A DNA stretch of 64,000 bases from Serpula lacrymans var. lacrymans S7.9 (taxonomy: Eukaryota > Basidiomycota > Agaricomycetes > Boletales > Serpulaceae), in NCBI RefSeq assembly GCF_000218685.1, contig NW_006763293.1:1671968-1735967 (forward strand), given 5' to 3'. A model generated the notes under the pieces. That model was not told the DNA's origin, did no database searches, and saw only the letters and a list, made by a program, of their open reading frames with translations. Position numbers and translations under genes: made by a program. The number at the start of each line of letters is the position of its first letter. The first letter of the stretch is position 1. This document shows, in pieces, positions 1 through 12,980 of the stretch.

Positions 1-177
1 AGTCTCTATCAAAAGTTAAACATGATAAAATCACTCATATGATTGGTCTATGCTAGGATTGAAGGGGAGTGTTAGAATATGCAATCCATACTATAGACTT
101 AGAGTATTTCCGCTTTGTTGCTTACTAATTGCATAGCCACAACACAGTATGTCTCGTTGCATCACAGTTGTTTTCCT

Positions 178-323
178 CAGTTCTACTGAGGCAACCAACT
201 GTGAGTATATCCACATCATCACTATAGAAGTACTTTACTGACAATTGTGTATAGTATTAACTCTACTATAGGTACATAATACACAGTTCTACTGAGGCAA
301 CCAACTTATTAACTCTACTATAG
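178..323. repeat. Two interleaved short direct repeats
   Basis: A 23-bp word (CAGTTCTACTGAGGCAACCA + ACT) occurs at 178-200 and 284-306. A 17-bp word (TATTAACTCTACTATAG) occurs at 255-271 and 307-323. In the first copy CCTCAG/CTGAGG also forms a small inverted repeat. The rest of 1-823 shows no convincing gene. I read this as a decayed repeat or an old tandem duplication in intergenic DNA. Confidence 0.7.
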
Positions 324-823
324 CGCTTGCCAGCTCACAAAACATGATGAAATGAGATAAGATGAACAACTAGAAATATGCTAGTTAGCGACTACATATA
401 ACCGAGTCCCCGGTATCGAACCTCGTCTATTAAGCTGTTCAAAACAAACTCTTGAGCGCCACATTGAGCAGGCAACTTTCACACAATAAATACTGTCCCA
501 CGAGCATAAGTTCTAGATTTTGTATTCTGGAAACCTTTGCTAAAGCGGACTATTGCCAGTGGTTGCGCTTGCCTCAGGTGACGATCAGGAGGAGACAATG
601 TTCAGTGTACGGAAACTTTTGTGAGCCGCAATACGACCAATGCAATATATGACAAGACTTATCCAAATCAGGAATACTCGAAGTCCATAAGCTAGTCCAG
701 GGAGAATTTCGGTAAGTGCATGCGTTTGCAATGTGTTGACTGTCAACGTGCACTTTGGCGTTTGCTTCGTGCGTTGACTGTTGTCTTATTTACTGGTCCC
801 GGTAAGGCGTTCGACGTTGCATC

Positions 824-2202
824 ATGTTATCGCCGTTCGAAAAGTGCCAGGCTCGGGCACTCAATTTGAACAACGCCAAGGCAAAGGACAGTAAAGTTAG
901 TTCCAGGGTGCAAGATGTTTTGGCTTCCAACAAACCAGCTGGAGCTAATCCTGTGGCAGCGCTCGCTAAAGATGAACTCTGGTGGTGTGATCATTTCCAG
1001 TGGCTAGGGGAGCTTGGATACCTCCTTCGCCCAAGATATGCTCCTGGTTGGGTGCCGTCCTGGCAGAATACCAAAAAAAGGTGGTATCACTGCGAAGATG
1101 CACAAATACCTTGGGTAAGTTCAGTGCCTTCGTCACTATTGCTACATATTGGGACTGAGACTATTTTGCACAGTACCCACATTTATTGGACGCAACTCGA
1201 ATAGCGGACGGCTCATACGTGACTTTGAAAGTTATTAACAAATCACGTCACCCTTTCGAGGCCGATATTGGACGTTATTTCTCGTCTGGACCTATAGCGA
1301 GCGATCCTGCTAATCACTGCGTCCCTATATATGAACTTTTTCAAGTACCAGGAGAAGAGGACAAAATTTTGATGGTCATGCCTTTACTGCGACAGTACGA
1401 CGATCCAGCTTTCGGCAGATATTCGAGGTATCAGCTTGTTGATTAAACTATTGTATTGTCTCATACTTGGCTAGGGCCTTCAATTTATGCACAAACATCG
1501 CGTGGCCCATCGGTAAGATACCTTTGCTCCTAGTGTCATCATTCTTTCATGAGTTCTACATAGCGACTGCATGAACTTGAATATCATGATGGACGCGTCC
1601 TCGCTTTATATCGATGCCTTTCATCCTTATGATCCTGATATGAGGCGCGACTTTAAGGGTGAAGCGAGACATCGCAGTCGCACGCAGTGCCCACCAAAAT
1701 ATTTTTTCATCGATTTTGGTATATCTCGTCGTTATGATCCTGGCGATGAAGCACCTCTCGAAGATCCCATATGGGGCGGCGATAAGACAGTACCAGAATT
1801 TCAACGGTCGATTGAACCTCGAAATCCTTTCTATACCGATATATACTACATTGGTAATGTCATCAGGGAAGATTTTATACAGGTGAGCTCCACAATCTGC
1901 TGAGCCATTTTAAAATTAGGACTAATGGTGCATGTGCTTGACTGAAGGGAAAATCTGGATTTGAATTCATGATACCGCTAGTAGCTGACATGGTCCAAGA
2001 CGACCCAGTTAAACGGCCTTCTATGGATGAAGTGGTAGCTCGCTTCAATATACTTTGCAAGGACCTCAGTACCTGGAAATTACGCTCCCGAATCATTGAC
2101 AGAGAAGATGATGAAACCGGTGGTCTCTTCAGCAACATTGCTCACTGGACGCGTCGTGCCAGTTTCATAATCGGGTGCATCCCTCCTGTACCTTCTTCGT
2201 AG
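824..2202 (+). CDS. Divergent fungal protein-kinase-like protein
   Basis: A small kinase-fold protein of the lineage-expanded type common in mushrooms; substrate unknown. Exon 1 is 824-1114 and the next exon starts at 1174. In order the translation shows a tryptophan-rich N-terminus, a VTLKVI strand carrying the ATP-binding Lys, an HRD catalytic loop with the metal-binding Asn (HRDCMNLN, split by an intron near 1515-1562), an IDFG magnesium loop, and a C-lobe helix RPSMDEVVARF. The last exon starts after an intron near 1881-1947. The weak point is 1430-1477: no strong intron joins the two flanking frames (a stop lies at 1444 and the only phase-compatible donor is GTTGAT with a 37-nt intron), and the alphaE-region segment looks shortened. 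It may therefore be a decaying copy. The key kinase residues are all present. Confidence 0.7.
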
Positions 2203-2835
2203 TGTGCATGTGGCAGCGCCACTTCTCACACATAAGTACTCATGGATTGTATATTATTAGCACTACAACCTATCTCCTGTATTTCACGATCGCTTCGAGC
2301 AATCTTGACCGATCAAGGGAGTAGTTTGAAGTACCTGAGTCTCGTGATGATAGTAAGATGACACCAATATTACCTTCGGCGTAAGTTATTGATTTTCTGG
2401 ATACAGGCGTGTAGGCCAGCAAGCGTAACTGCGATGGTATAGCAGAGGCGCGTCTAGCAATTCATTTCACCGTTTTCACCCACTGTACACTCCACTTATA
2501 TTGCTCTTACATCATGTATCTCGTCGTCTTTCAACACAGAGGCCAAGGGATGTTCAAATTTTCGAGTCATGTGATGTGTTTTATTTTAATTTTATTTTCT
2601 TATATCATCTCAAATCACTAGGATAAATCCCTCCTCTCTCGAAATAGAGGATGGGTACGAGACTGCGAGAAAAAGCGCTTGCGGGGCGTGTCCTATTGTC
2701 ACGGTACTCGGGTGATAAAATCTGATATCAAAAGCTAGGTGCTTGACATTTAACCTTTGAAATAGAGGGCTGAACATGTTATCCCATACTGACACTATTT
2801 TATTGATATCGATGTACTATGTATAATTATTACGA
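2203..2835. other. Intergenic, convergent 3' ends
   Basis: This stretch lies between the kinase-like gene (plus) and the lipin gene (minus), whose 3' ends face each other. I see no coding frame with domain-like content and no RNA gene, only AT-rich 3' untranslated sequence. Confidence 0.6.
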
Positions 2836-5800
2836 TTACAAAAACGGCACATGCTTCATCTCACCTGTAGCAAAAAAGTCCTCATCGAACGCTTCCTCAG
2901 CGGCCTCTTCTTCATTCTCTGGCCCTTCTTCTCCACCATCATAACCATAACCCTCTTCCACGTCGCCATTTACATCATCATCATCATCATCATCATCCAA
3001 ACCAAAATGCATGTCGTCTAACGATCCTGGCATACTAGTTATGCTTCTGCTCCTTGCCCTTGTCCTCGGCTTGAATGCACCATCTTCACCATCCTCCGCG
3101 CCATCTTCAGAACCAGAATCGAGGAAGGTAGATGACGATGACCTTGATGCAGGACTGGCACTCATACCACTCTCATCTACGGGTGACGATTGTGTGAAAG
3201 CAGCGAATGTACTACTCAACCGCTCCAGAGAAGACATTTGTCTGAGATGTGAGCTCCTGTTATCTCGGTCGCGTCGCACCATTTCCGTGGTTGGTGGAGG
3301 CAACGCAAACTGCTTCATGTTGTTTGATTGCCTACTGCCGACCAGACTGAAGTTTCGTATCCTAGCAAGCGTGCTTTGATTAGATGTATCGGAACGTGCG
3401 CTAAGAGCAGGCGATGGTGGTGTCAAATCTGGCAGTGCGAACTCTTGGACGGGTATCTTCCAATAGTTGAAATCTGTGAATTCTGGAGTCCATTTGCGGT
3501 TGATTGGAGGGAACATCTGATCAACAAGGTCCGTCATATGTATATAGCTGTATATTAAGTGTCAACGCGATGAGATTTTGCGGCCAACGTTGCGTGTAAC
3601 CAATACGCACGAAGACTTATAACCTGCCAGCTCCAACAGCTCCATCTTTACCTCTCCGGACGAGTCGATCGTGAATATCCGTGCGCTCGGGATGTTTACA
3701 CTGCGATATGATAGTGCATCCGTTATGCGGTTACCAAAACCAGCATAGAAAGGACTACGCGAGGCATCTCCAAACAGCCGTTGGATGTCACGCAAACAGG
3801 CCATCTTGAAAACTTCGGGTTTGCGCATGATAACCTCCCTGTATTCCGGCCAAAAAATCAACGCTGGTTAATCAGCATTTGTTGAATGCGCCTACCGATG
3901 TAGCGACGCCATCAACCGATCTGGGCTCATGATAACAGGACCTTCGGGTAGCTGGTAGTCATTCTGCTTGATTCCTTTCAGATAATCTCGGGTTGAGTCT
4001 GCCTGTCCAATGGCACGAGAGGTGAGATACATGATCTTGTAGCCATTTCGGGTAATATCTGTGTACAGCTTCGCCACCCCAAGATGCGTCCAGTCACGAC
4101 CTATCATCGTGAAAATGTGACCAAGACCATCCGACCTGTATAATGTAACACTTTACTTAGCACTCCAAGATAAAACCTTGCACAAAGAAATCAACCGACT
4201 TTGTGATAGTCCCATCAATATCGGACACAACGACATGGTCTGTGGAGTCCCACACAAAAATTCGTGCCGTGCATACTGGAACACCTGTCGTCGAAAGCGA
4301 GAATGTGATTGTGTTCGCACCAGATTTGAGATCGAGAGATTTCTACATCGAAAACACTAAGAAGAGAAACCAAACTTGCCCAACCGTGGCACTCACCAGC
4401 TGATCAGACGAAAGTCTTAATGTCTTCGCGTACTTCCTCCGACTCTCAACGATCTTAACTCGAAGGGCTGCCTCCAAATCAGATCCTGATGGTTGTAGTG
4501 CTTGGCCAGGTGGCGGAGTTATAGCAGGAGCTGACACAGAGGGTGCATGAGTTCGCGGTTTGGGCATTGAACTGGACTTTACAGCCTAAACATGAAAATA
4601 TAAATGCATGCCCTTCCATTTAAAAAGCTGTCAAGCGTACTGCATTCAAAGGGACGGAGGTTGACCCTCGTAGCACAGGTCTACTCCTCTGAGACTTGAG
4701 TTCTTCGTCTTTGTCCCTACTTCGACTCCACCATCGTACCCAACTCGAAGAAGTTGGTTTTCGTGATAGCTCTACGGATTTGGGGCTTGCCATCTTCTGC
4801 TCTTCATCAGATGACGACGACGACGAAAATGGTTCCTCCTCATACGTTGGTGAAGGTTGCGGTGTCGGAAGAGCTGGCGGATCAGTATAGTAATCTTGAA
4901 GTGCCGCATCGCGCCATAGACAAAGCGCCTCCATCAGCGGTGAACCATCACTACGAGTGATGAATTGTCCCCCGACCCACTTGATGACTAGTTTATCGTC
5001 TCTGACGACTGTATCATCCCTCAGCAACCTACTATAATCGATCTTTCCCGAATCAAATAGCCGTGCTGCTTCAACCTCGTCACCGCCATCGAAAACTTTA
5101 CTGCCCCGCTGATCAGACTCTACAATGCTTAACTCGAATTCTATGACCTTTCCCTCGATCCAGACCTGAAATTTAGTGGGATCTTCCCGAATGGCAGTTA
5201 ACCTCCCTCCAGAGCCAAAGCCTCCGGGACCAGGCCCTTCGCCATCACGGTCATCTACGGTAGACAATTCAGGACGTATTGTGCGTGGACTTCCATCAAC
5301 CTCAAGTGGTACGCTATGGCTCCTTATGATACTCGAGTCATCTTTAGTGGATAGCTCCTCTTCGAGGTATGACGGGAGAACAAGATCTAAGGCTGCTTTG
5401 TTCTTTCCTTTGTGATCCAGCCTGCTAGCCTTGGGGAATGCCGTTCTTAATGGAGACGGTTGAGGAAAACCACCCCATTCCCATGAATACTCTTGTACAG
5501 GTGTATGATCAGGATCTACAACTCCACGCTGTTCGTCAAAGTCTGGTGGAGGTTCAGATGTAGCACGTTGCACAGGAAAGGCTGTCTTGAGAAGGGATAT
5601 GCTCTTTGGTCTGACCGAGGGTGAAAATGGTGAATGCTCAGGACTCGGGGATCCTACGCAGTAAAAACATTTGTTAAGTTCTAACTCCTAATTGAATAAA
5701 CTGAATAAACGCAACTCGAAGCCTGACTGCCTTGTGGGGGAGAGCCGGTTGGAAACACGATGTGATGTGAAGGAGAGCCACGTGTGCTTTCAGATGTCAC

Positions 5801-6658
5801 CGTTCGATCGGACGCCTCGCGACCATGGGAATGATACCCTGACATGTCTAACGCCATATCTGTAATGTATGACAGATCAGTTGCTGAAGATACTAAACGT
5901 AGACGACAGGAGTGGGTGGGCAACTTACCTGATTGATACAGAACATCGGGAGGGTGTACCTCGCTATCACTGACTCTTAATGCATTATCGACCTCACCTA
6001 ACGGGTTCATTTGTGTTCCAGTACTTGATAAAAGAGACGACGTCTCAGCAGCAACTGGGGGTGGAGTGGCGGGCGGCGAAGGTAACGGTGGTTTGGATAG
6101 GGAGAGTTCATTAGTGTCCTTGGTAGTAGCGGTAGCATTGAGATCAAGAAATTCCGGTTCCTGCATGTCCTCCTTTTCTTCTGTCTTTGTAATACTGTCC
6201 TCGTGTTGCTTAGCACCGAAATTATCGATCGGCACGCTGACATCTTTAGCTTCTGGAGACCTTGTAGCTGCCAGTATTGGACTAGTAACGAGGTCATCTG
6301 GTATTTCACCCTCCGTCTCAAATACGAAAAAGGCCTCCCCAGCATCTCCGATCTTCATGTCGAACGGAATTGGATGACCATTGACGGAGACATTGACCTG
6401 CGCTGACTTCAGATGCTAGATGCTTCAGATAATAGCGCATATACGCACCTTCTTCTCCGCTGGACGCAGAACCTGTAGCTTTCCGAATCTAACATGAAAT
6501 GGAGAACAGGCGAGCTCGATGTCACCGTCGTCTAAGGGCCGTTTAATGACAATCACGTCGATTGCGCCAGTCAATGTTGACGGATTGATTGGAGGAAGAT
6601 CTTTATAGTATTGGTATGGTGCACTAATAGCATTGACGGCGCCTCGAATATAATTCAT
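2836..6658 (-). CDS. PAH1: Lipin family Mg-dependent phosphatidate phosphatase
   Basis: Lipin/Ned1/Pah1 dephosphorylates phosphatidate to diacylglycerol at ER and nuclear membranes, controlling triacylglycerol synthesis and nuclear membrane growth. The N-terminal lipin domain begins MNYIRGAVNAISAPYQ at 6658 and contains the conserved GDAGEAFFVFE after the first intron. A long Ser/Pro-rich middle follows (6300-4620). The C-terminal HAD-like domain carries the catalytic DIDGT (DxDxT) near 4205-4230, followed by the GLGHIFTMIG and YLTSRAIGQADSTRDYL blocks. The C-terminus ends in an acidic, Asp-run tail (CAT repeats around 2980). At least six introns interrupt the gene. I chose the ATG at 6658 because the conserved N-terminus starts there and upstream sequence is not conserved. 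All catalytic residues are visible, so it should be active. Confidence 0.93.
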
Positions 6659-6799
6659 GTTACCAGACGTAGTAAGGTCAGAAGTAAGGAGGGAGCCAGC
6701 CAAAGCCGGATCATGTTCAGTGCAAAGATATACGGCGCGTCTCTGGTGCCACCACCACGCTTTTGGGCCGCCCCCATGTGTTTGAAGCGAACCCCATGA

Positions 6800-7552
6800 T
6801 TAATCATGGCTCATGCCACCTGGGGCAAAATCACGCTACAACAAAAATAAAATATCACAGTTGGGCGGCTCAGGCCTAAAACCAGTGCTGGTCATCACAC
6901 CTGGGGGACAAACGTTCTCACTCCTAGCAAACAACGTCCAAGGAGCAGCAAAATATGTAATAAATTCGTCTACAGTGACTACACAGGTTAATGATGCCCG
7001 ACAGCGGTGTGGTCGAACAGAGGAGCAATCGTAGGCTTGTGCAATGAGTGTCAGCATCATATCGGGGGCGACAACCGGAGTAGTCAACGCTTACAGGTAT
7101 GTTTCTCTCCCTAGAACAGAACATGAGTGACGACTATGGGCTACAATAAGGAAGACGTACCACTTCGTTCCACCAGGCATGGTAGGAGCTAGGAAAATTG
7201 ATGCATAATTAATGCTAGAACACGACAAATGCCGCAAGTCACTCACGAATGTATGGATCAGGATGTAGTTTACTAGCAAGATCGGCTTCCGCTTTCTCAA
7301 GAATAACTGCCAGCGCTCTGGGATCGCTTACATCTCTGTAAACGATAGCATTACAATGCAGAATAAGACATGGTACCAGTAAGAAAATGCATTGTGCACT
7401 CACCGGTTGCGCTCAAACTCAGCTCTGATGAGCATGGCTCTGCCCCTCCATAAATCTCGCCTTACAACCCAGTCCAGCTCATTCTTGAGCATGCGTCTGT
7501 ATAAAGACTTGACATATAGCCTGTGCGCCGACGTGAATGGCGACGTCGACAT
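6800..7552 (-). CDS. NDUFB9: Mitochondrial complex I subunit B22 (LYR protein)
   Basis: An accessory subunit of NADH:ubiquinone oxidoreductase with an LYR motif (HRLYVKSLYRRMLKNELDW). Reconstructed exons on the minus strand are 7552-7404, 7335-7247, 7188-7161, 7110-7095 and 6835-6800. The frame closes at TAA 6800-6802. The product is short, contains the typical FERNRDV-like segment, PDPYIPPTMPGGTKWERNIP, and ends in GGMSHD. The last intron (7094-6836) is unusually long for this locus. The gene shares a short bidirectional promoter, about 140 bp, with RRN3. It is nuclear encoded for the mitochondrial inner membrane; no separate presequence is seen, as is usual for LYR subunits. Confidence 0.88.
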
Positions 7553-7693
7553 TATTGTGGTTTGCCTCTTGTCCGTTTTCTGTGCAGAGGTGTATGAGAA
7601 CGGGAGATGCTTACATAATCGTGCAGGCCCCTCACGGCAGGGGCTGTGCAATTTTTCTGACCTTCAGGCCATCGGACCCGCCCCAACCAAGTC

Positions 7694-10278
7694 ATGAGCA
7701 TTATGGATCCACATTCAAGGCTTTCCCAGTTCAACCATAGAACACCAAAGTCAGGTCCAGTATCGTCAGTAAATCGCTTTATGGATCCACAGCCAAAAGT
7801 TACACTCGAGAAATTCACAAAACGTTCATCATCGAAACCATCACCTGCAAATACATCGTCCTTGTTCACACAGCGCCCAATAGCAACCAACTCACGGGTA
7901 AAACAGGACGAAAAATATAAAAAAGACCTATATCTCGCGTTTGTCAATGATGCATTGCAGCAGAAACTCAATGTAAGTACATTCTGTGAGGGGCTTTGTG
8001 CTCGTGTGATAATTGACGATCGCATCTGCAGGGTCGCAGTGAGGCTTTTGATCAGCTAGTAGACCAGTTCAACCCCAAGAATATTGCTGGTGATGGCGCT
8101 GTTCCATCCGCTCAACTTCGATTGTGGATAGTGGCTCTTTCACATGTCCTCTCTCGTCTGGAGAGGCGCCACTCAGCCCTCGTAGAAGCCATTGTCAACA
8201 TGCCATGGACAACGATGGATACTGTTTTTGTAAAGTCATACACCGTTTTTATTGGAATGCTCCTGAGTGCAAGACCAGAATATCTGTCTCTCGTCCTGGG
8301 CAAAATAGCACAAGACTTGACTTATCGTGCGTAATCCAGCTTTTCTGCTGTGGCAGTTCGTTAGCATCTCAACTTGAGCCACAGAATACGGACTTCAAAT
8401 TTCGGACGCAGGTCATCCTGAGAGTTCTTCCGGCCCCTTGACTCGTCGAGTCATTTACGATCGACTACACTACCTTCTGCAGCACCTTCTTTCACTCATC
8501 CCAACGTTACCGTCTACCCTACAACCCTTACTTGTACGAAATTTCCCCCACAAGCGTCAGCCACAAGTGGCTCAAGTGGCCTACATTCGTAACCTCCTTC
8601 GAGTGACAGAATATTGCCCCGAGCTTGCCGATCGCATATTAGCTACAATTATAGATCGTGCGATACAAGTAGATGTACGTATTCCATACTGCTTAATACA
8701 TTTATGCAATACTAATAAAGCCAACTTTGTAGGTGGAAATACAAGTTGAGTTGGAGGAGCTTGAAGAGGAAGACCCGCAGGATCACGACGAAATATTCGA
8801 GTTAGACCCTTTTGATACTGTCGTGGGACAGGAGGGTGATGACGAGCCGGAGTCGGAAAGCGACGGTGAAGATGGATTTGATGATCTAAGTGACTTGTCT
8901 TCCGATGATGGTGATGCGGAGGAAACAGGAAACCCAGACATACATCGAGATGCTAAACATATTCACGACATGGTCAACAAGCTAGATGCCATACTCAAAC
9001 TCATATTCGATCACTTCAACCGCCTGCATGCAGCCGCAGCCGCACCTGCAACTGCAACTGCAACTTCACCTTTTCCAAGTTCTCCCGCCACCCCTCGATT
9101 CACCTCACCACCGTCAGCGCTAGACATGCCGGACTTCCCCGCATCGCCTGCCCCTTTGTCGTTTGAACGAGGTCGCGCTCTCCGTCGTTCCCAGTTCCAC
9201 ACTCTTCTCTCTATATTCGACCGCACCATCATCCGCACATTTAAATCCCGTTATACTCAATTCCTCATCTTTTGGTACTCCTCCCTCGACCCAGAGTTCA
9301 GTGACCTTTTCCAAGGCATGTTGGTCGAAAAAGCTCTGCTCACGCAAGATCAACCGGCAGTCACGCGCGCAGCTGCTGCAAGTTACATAGCGTCGTTCGT
9401 CAGCCGAGCCCAATTTGTCGATCGCGACGGCACACGAAGGGTTATGAGCGTGCTATGTACTTTCCTCCAGAGTCATCTTGATGCTTTCGATGTGATATTA
9501 CAAACAGGACAGGAGCTACCCAGTGTGGCGCACCACAGCGTGTTTTATGCCGTTACTCAAGCAGTGTTCCTTATATTTTGCTTCCGATGGAGGGATCTGC
9601 AAGAGGATGAGGGAGATGTGGACGAATCACTTGGAACGGCTAGCTCCGGCAAGAAATGGATGCCAGAGTTGAGCATCGTGCAGCGGGTGTTGACATCTCT
9701 ACTTAATCCACTCAAGGTAGTTTTGCCATATTGCTTCAGGAACGTAACGAATTAACATGAAAAAACAGGTCTGTTCATCGAACGTGGTAATGCAATTTGC
9801 GCGCGTCGCACAGGCCACCGATTTCGCCTACTGCTACTCGATTCTCGAGGTCAATAAGCGTTCCGATTATAACCCCACTCCAGGACAGAGGTCCAGGGCT
9901 ACAATAGATGGCGAGTCGTTAAACGCGGAACTCAATACGTTTTTCCCATTCGACCCGTATAGACTACCTAAATCCAGCCCTTACATACAGGGCGTATATA
10001 GAGAATGGTCTTCCGTAGCCATTGATGAAGACGACGACGAAGATGATGATGATGATGATGATGGTGATGAAGAAGAAGAGGACATCTATGACATATACTC
10101 TGACAGTCTCAAAAGTGCAGAAGACAACAATCATGGGCTAACGAGATCTGGTCATCTCGCTATTCCAAAGCCGGAACCACTCCAAAATCTTTCTGACGCA
10201 GATGGCCTTGGAGAGTCTTTTGGGGGCATGAGCATCAGTCCAGCACAACCCAAAATTCCCGTACTGCTTGTCTCGTAG
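7694..10278 (+). CDS. RRN3: RNA polymerase I initiation factor RRN3 (TIF-IA)
   Basis: RRN3 bridges RNA polymerase I and the core factor at rDNA promoters. Introns were placed at 7973-8031, 8327-8384, 8675-8732 and 9717-9768; joining them gives one continuous RRN3 sequence. Recognisable blocks are the HEAT-like N-terminus (LRLWIVALSHVLSRLE), VIYDRLHYLLQHLLSLIPTL, LLVRNFPHKRQ and YIRNLLRVTEYCPEL. A strongly acidic loop follows (8750-8930), then FKSRYTQFLIFWYSSLDPEF and the VVMQFARVAQATDFAYCYSI segment. A second Asp/Glu run sits near 10030-10080. ATG 7694 is used; an in-frame ATG at 7703 is an alternative. Acidic serine-rich loops are the regulated part in other organisms (growth-dependent phosphorylation); that is inference here. 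Confidence 0.92.
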
Positions 10279-10498
10279 CATTCGTGTCGCATGTACATAC
10301 TACCTCTACACTACAGTGTATGTGTATCATGTTTTCGTATGTATGATGCGTCCGTGAACGGGTCTTTTATAACCATACACCCTCATGATGAGAAGAAAGT
10401 CGTCTTGTAAAATATCTAACCAGAGTATTATATCAACTTCAATTGTAAGTAATGAAGGTACGATAGCAGGTACGACGCAATAATGAAGATACATCACC

Positions 10499-12237
10499 CT
10501 AAGCTGAAGATGGCTGAGAGTGGTTTGTTTGCAAGCGCGATCGTAGGGGTTGCCATTGATGTCTGCTCCTGAACATTCTCGTGCTTTCCAAACCGGGATC
10601 GGGATTAGCTAGGAACGCATGCAGCATGAATGTGTATTCAGAAAGATCGCCAAACTGGATGATCCGAAGTGTATTCTTTCCGACGGAAGTATGTATAGTC
10701 ACATCCAAGGGTTTAGTGTCGTCCTGTAATTGCCTCCGTATTAAAGGTAAAATATCTCCAGCGGAGTTTAACCTACCAAATCTCGAGGTAACCAGCTACG
10801 CCCCTCGGTACGCCCAGGATTCATATGTATGGCCAGCTTTCCACCTGCAGGCCAACCCATGGGAGCTCGTTCTACTTTATTTACCATCACCTCGTTCGAG
10901 GTTGCGTGGTCAACGTGTCGAGCGAGCTCAGAAATGGATTCTCTGGGAAGGCAAAGAAGGTGCAGCGTGAATTTCAATGGGCTTTGGTTACTAGAATTAT
11001 TGTTTATCAAGAAATAAATGGAAAGAACTTGAATTTAGACTGACGCTTCGTCATTTTTTAGCTCGTACGGAGTTGGCAAGTCTGGGGTGACTTCAAAATC
11101 GATATCAAGGAGGCCTGTTGACTCGAGTCCTACTTTCATGCACCATAAGCCAGGTACACCCCAATCAGATGATTGGGTGGACTGGTTAGATAATGCTATG
11201 AGAGGATGATACGGGTGCGTATGTGATGGGGGTATAGCGGACGATGACGATGGGAGCGACAAATGGCTCGCGCCATCAGTTGCATTCTCTTCAGAAAGCA
11301 TATTCACGTCTTCAGCCTTCTCTGGAGGAACGGAGTGCGCGGAAGACGGTAGTTCGGTTTGCTGACGGAAATTCGCGTGCGGTGAGTCAAGGAGCTCATC
11401 CGAATTTTGATTGGGAGAAGACGCAACTGCGTCAACTGCAGATGCCCCAATACCGTCCCTCAGCGATGGCCCGGGTAGCATTGACTTATCTTCCGTCGTC
11501 GAAGAGGCATCTATGTCCATAGTCGCGTCCGGTCCACCAGCATTAGACGTGTTGTTCCGGACATGTTGTGGGGCGTTCTGTGTGACTGAAGTCATATCTT
11601 CCATCTCAGAGTCGAGCATCTTTGATTTTGGTGTTGGTGGTTGAGTAGAAAATTCCACCAAAGTGGTTTCACTGTCTTTCCTCGGTACCTCCGATGCCAC
11701 AACGGAGTCTACACACTCGTCCACACGCCTTCGACCATTACGACTCCAAGTCAGCTCGTCCTCTCTGTCTCGCTTTGTTCCCGTATCGTTCAGCTCGGAA
11801 GCTTTGCGTGCTTCGAGAGCCTGCATTTGTTGTCTGATTTCCTTCGACTGCTGCATGAATTTTTTGCAATGCTCGTCCGTAATCAAGGCTGCAAGGTGCT
11901 TGTCACAGTCGATATGTTTACTGGGGTCTTTCATCCTAGCAGACATCATGACGATTGGAAGAAGACGATTTCTGCATTGTTCGTATACAGATGTGGGTGG
12001 TGAACTGGGCGATTCTGGTGGGCACGGTTCCCTCGTTGCAGTTGGCGAGTCGGTGTCTATTGTGACATCCGCATGGGCTGAACACGTTTCTGAAGCCATG
12101 ACTGCATCCTCGTCCATGCCAAACGTCAGGATATCATTCACTATTGTCTCCGATGTCGAAGATGTTGGGCTGCTTGGCATCGACACCTTTGATGTGATAT
12201 GCATGCTTGGCCATGGGTCATATTGCTTTGGTTTCAC
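10499..12237 (-). CDS. Unassigned protein with PINIT-like C-terminus
   Basis: I do not recognise this gene with certainty. A long exon (about 12237-11045) encodes a Ser/Pro/Asp-rich, low-complexity protein with one basic/helical block (QQSKEIRQQMQALEARK). Two further exons join in frame: an intron at 11044-10991 (donor GTCAGT) leads to 10990 onward, and a second intron with donor GTAGGT and acceptor TTACAG leads to the last exon. The spliced C-terminus (WGVPGLWCMKVG..., KPLDVTIHTSVGKNTLRI, GDLSEYTFMLHA) resembles the PINIT-type beta domain of PIAS/Siz SUMO ligases. No SP-RING zinc finger follows, so a SUMO role is only a guess. 12237 is a GTG; the true start is probably an ATG near 12340 followed by an intron (donor GTGAGT), or an internal ATG. 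Confidence 0.55.
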
Positions 12238-12359
12238 ACGATGGATGAAACCATATCCATATCCATGTTCTAACCAAAAGACTCACCAAATACAATGTTC
12301 CCCTAGCCATTCCGTCACCATTCTCCATATTCATACCTGGGACCCGTACTTTTTCTGAG

Positions 12360-12980
12360 GTAACTCAGTCTTATATCTCGGGAGGATGGGTTTTGGTTAG
12401 ATGTGGTATTCAAGCATTTCATGATGGTTTCAGCATACTTGCGGAGAACCGATATCGATCATAATGATATCTCTGTCTAAGGTGGGTATCCGCGTATTTT
12501 TATCTTCCTCCCGAGCATCCCAATAACGCCTCAATGATGGAAAACTACTGATAGACTACTGAAAATTTGACTAGAGCACTTGGTAGACGCTCAGTGCTCG
12601 TCTTTGGCGCGCCAGGTCAGTCCTTGCTTGAACGACGTCGGGATCCATCATGTCCATGATTTAGACGTGTTCAAGGAAGGCAGAAACATTTACTTTCTCT
12701 GGAACAGCGAAAATTTAGAGCACTTTCTCGGAGCGCAGTACAGGTTTATGCTTTGTTCTGAGTAAACACAGTTTCTGGGGACTTGACAATTCGATAGGGG
12801 GATGCAATTGTCCCCTACCATTGCATCACAGTAGTAGCTCGCAATACTGTCCCAAATTTGACAAATTTGTTTTAAACAAGACAATGGTGCATATTTGTGC
12901 AGACGAAAATGCCAGTGACTGATACAGTATATTACACGATTACAACATTTACATACATCCTTCAAATCGGCGTGCTGTCA
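12360..12980. other. Intergenic, no gene seen
   Basis: Short open frames here, for example a cysteine-rich one on the minus strand at 12690-12965, have no family resemblance and no splice support. I see no tRNA-like fold or clear repeat. Confidence 0.5.

Noticed and set aside
412..422. Pol III B-box-like word (minus strand GGTTCGATACC)
   Set aside because: The flanking bases do not form a T-arm or a cloverleaf and no A-box is at the right distance.
11035..12237. Treating the long open frame as a single-exon gene starting at 12237
   Set aside because: 12237 is a GTG, and a GTCAGT donor at 11044 joins two more conserved-looking exons in frame.
12690..12965. Cysteine-rich minus-strand ORF
   Set aside because: No signal peptide, no family pattern, no ATG-supported gene structure; looks like chance.
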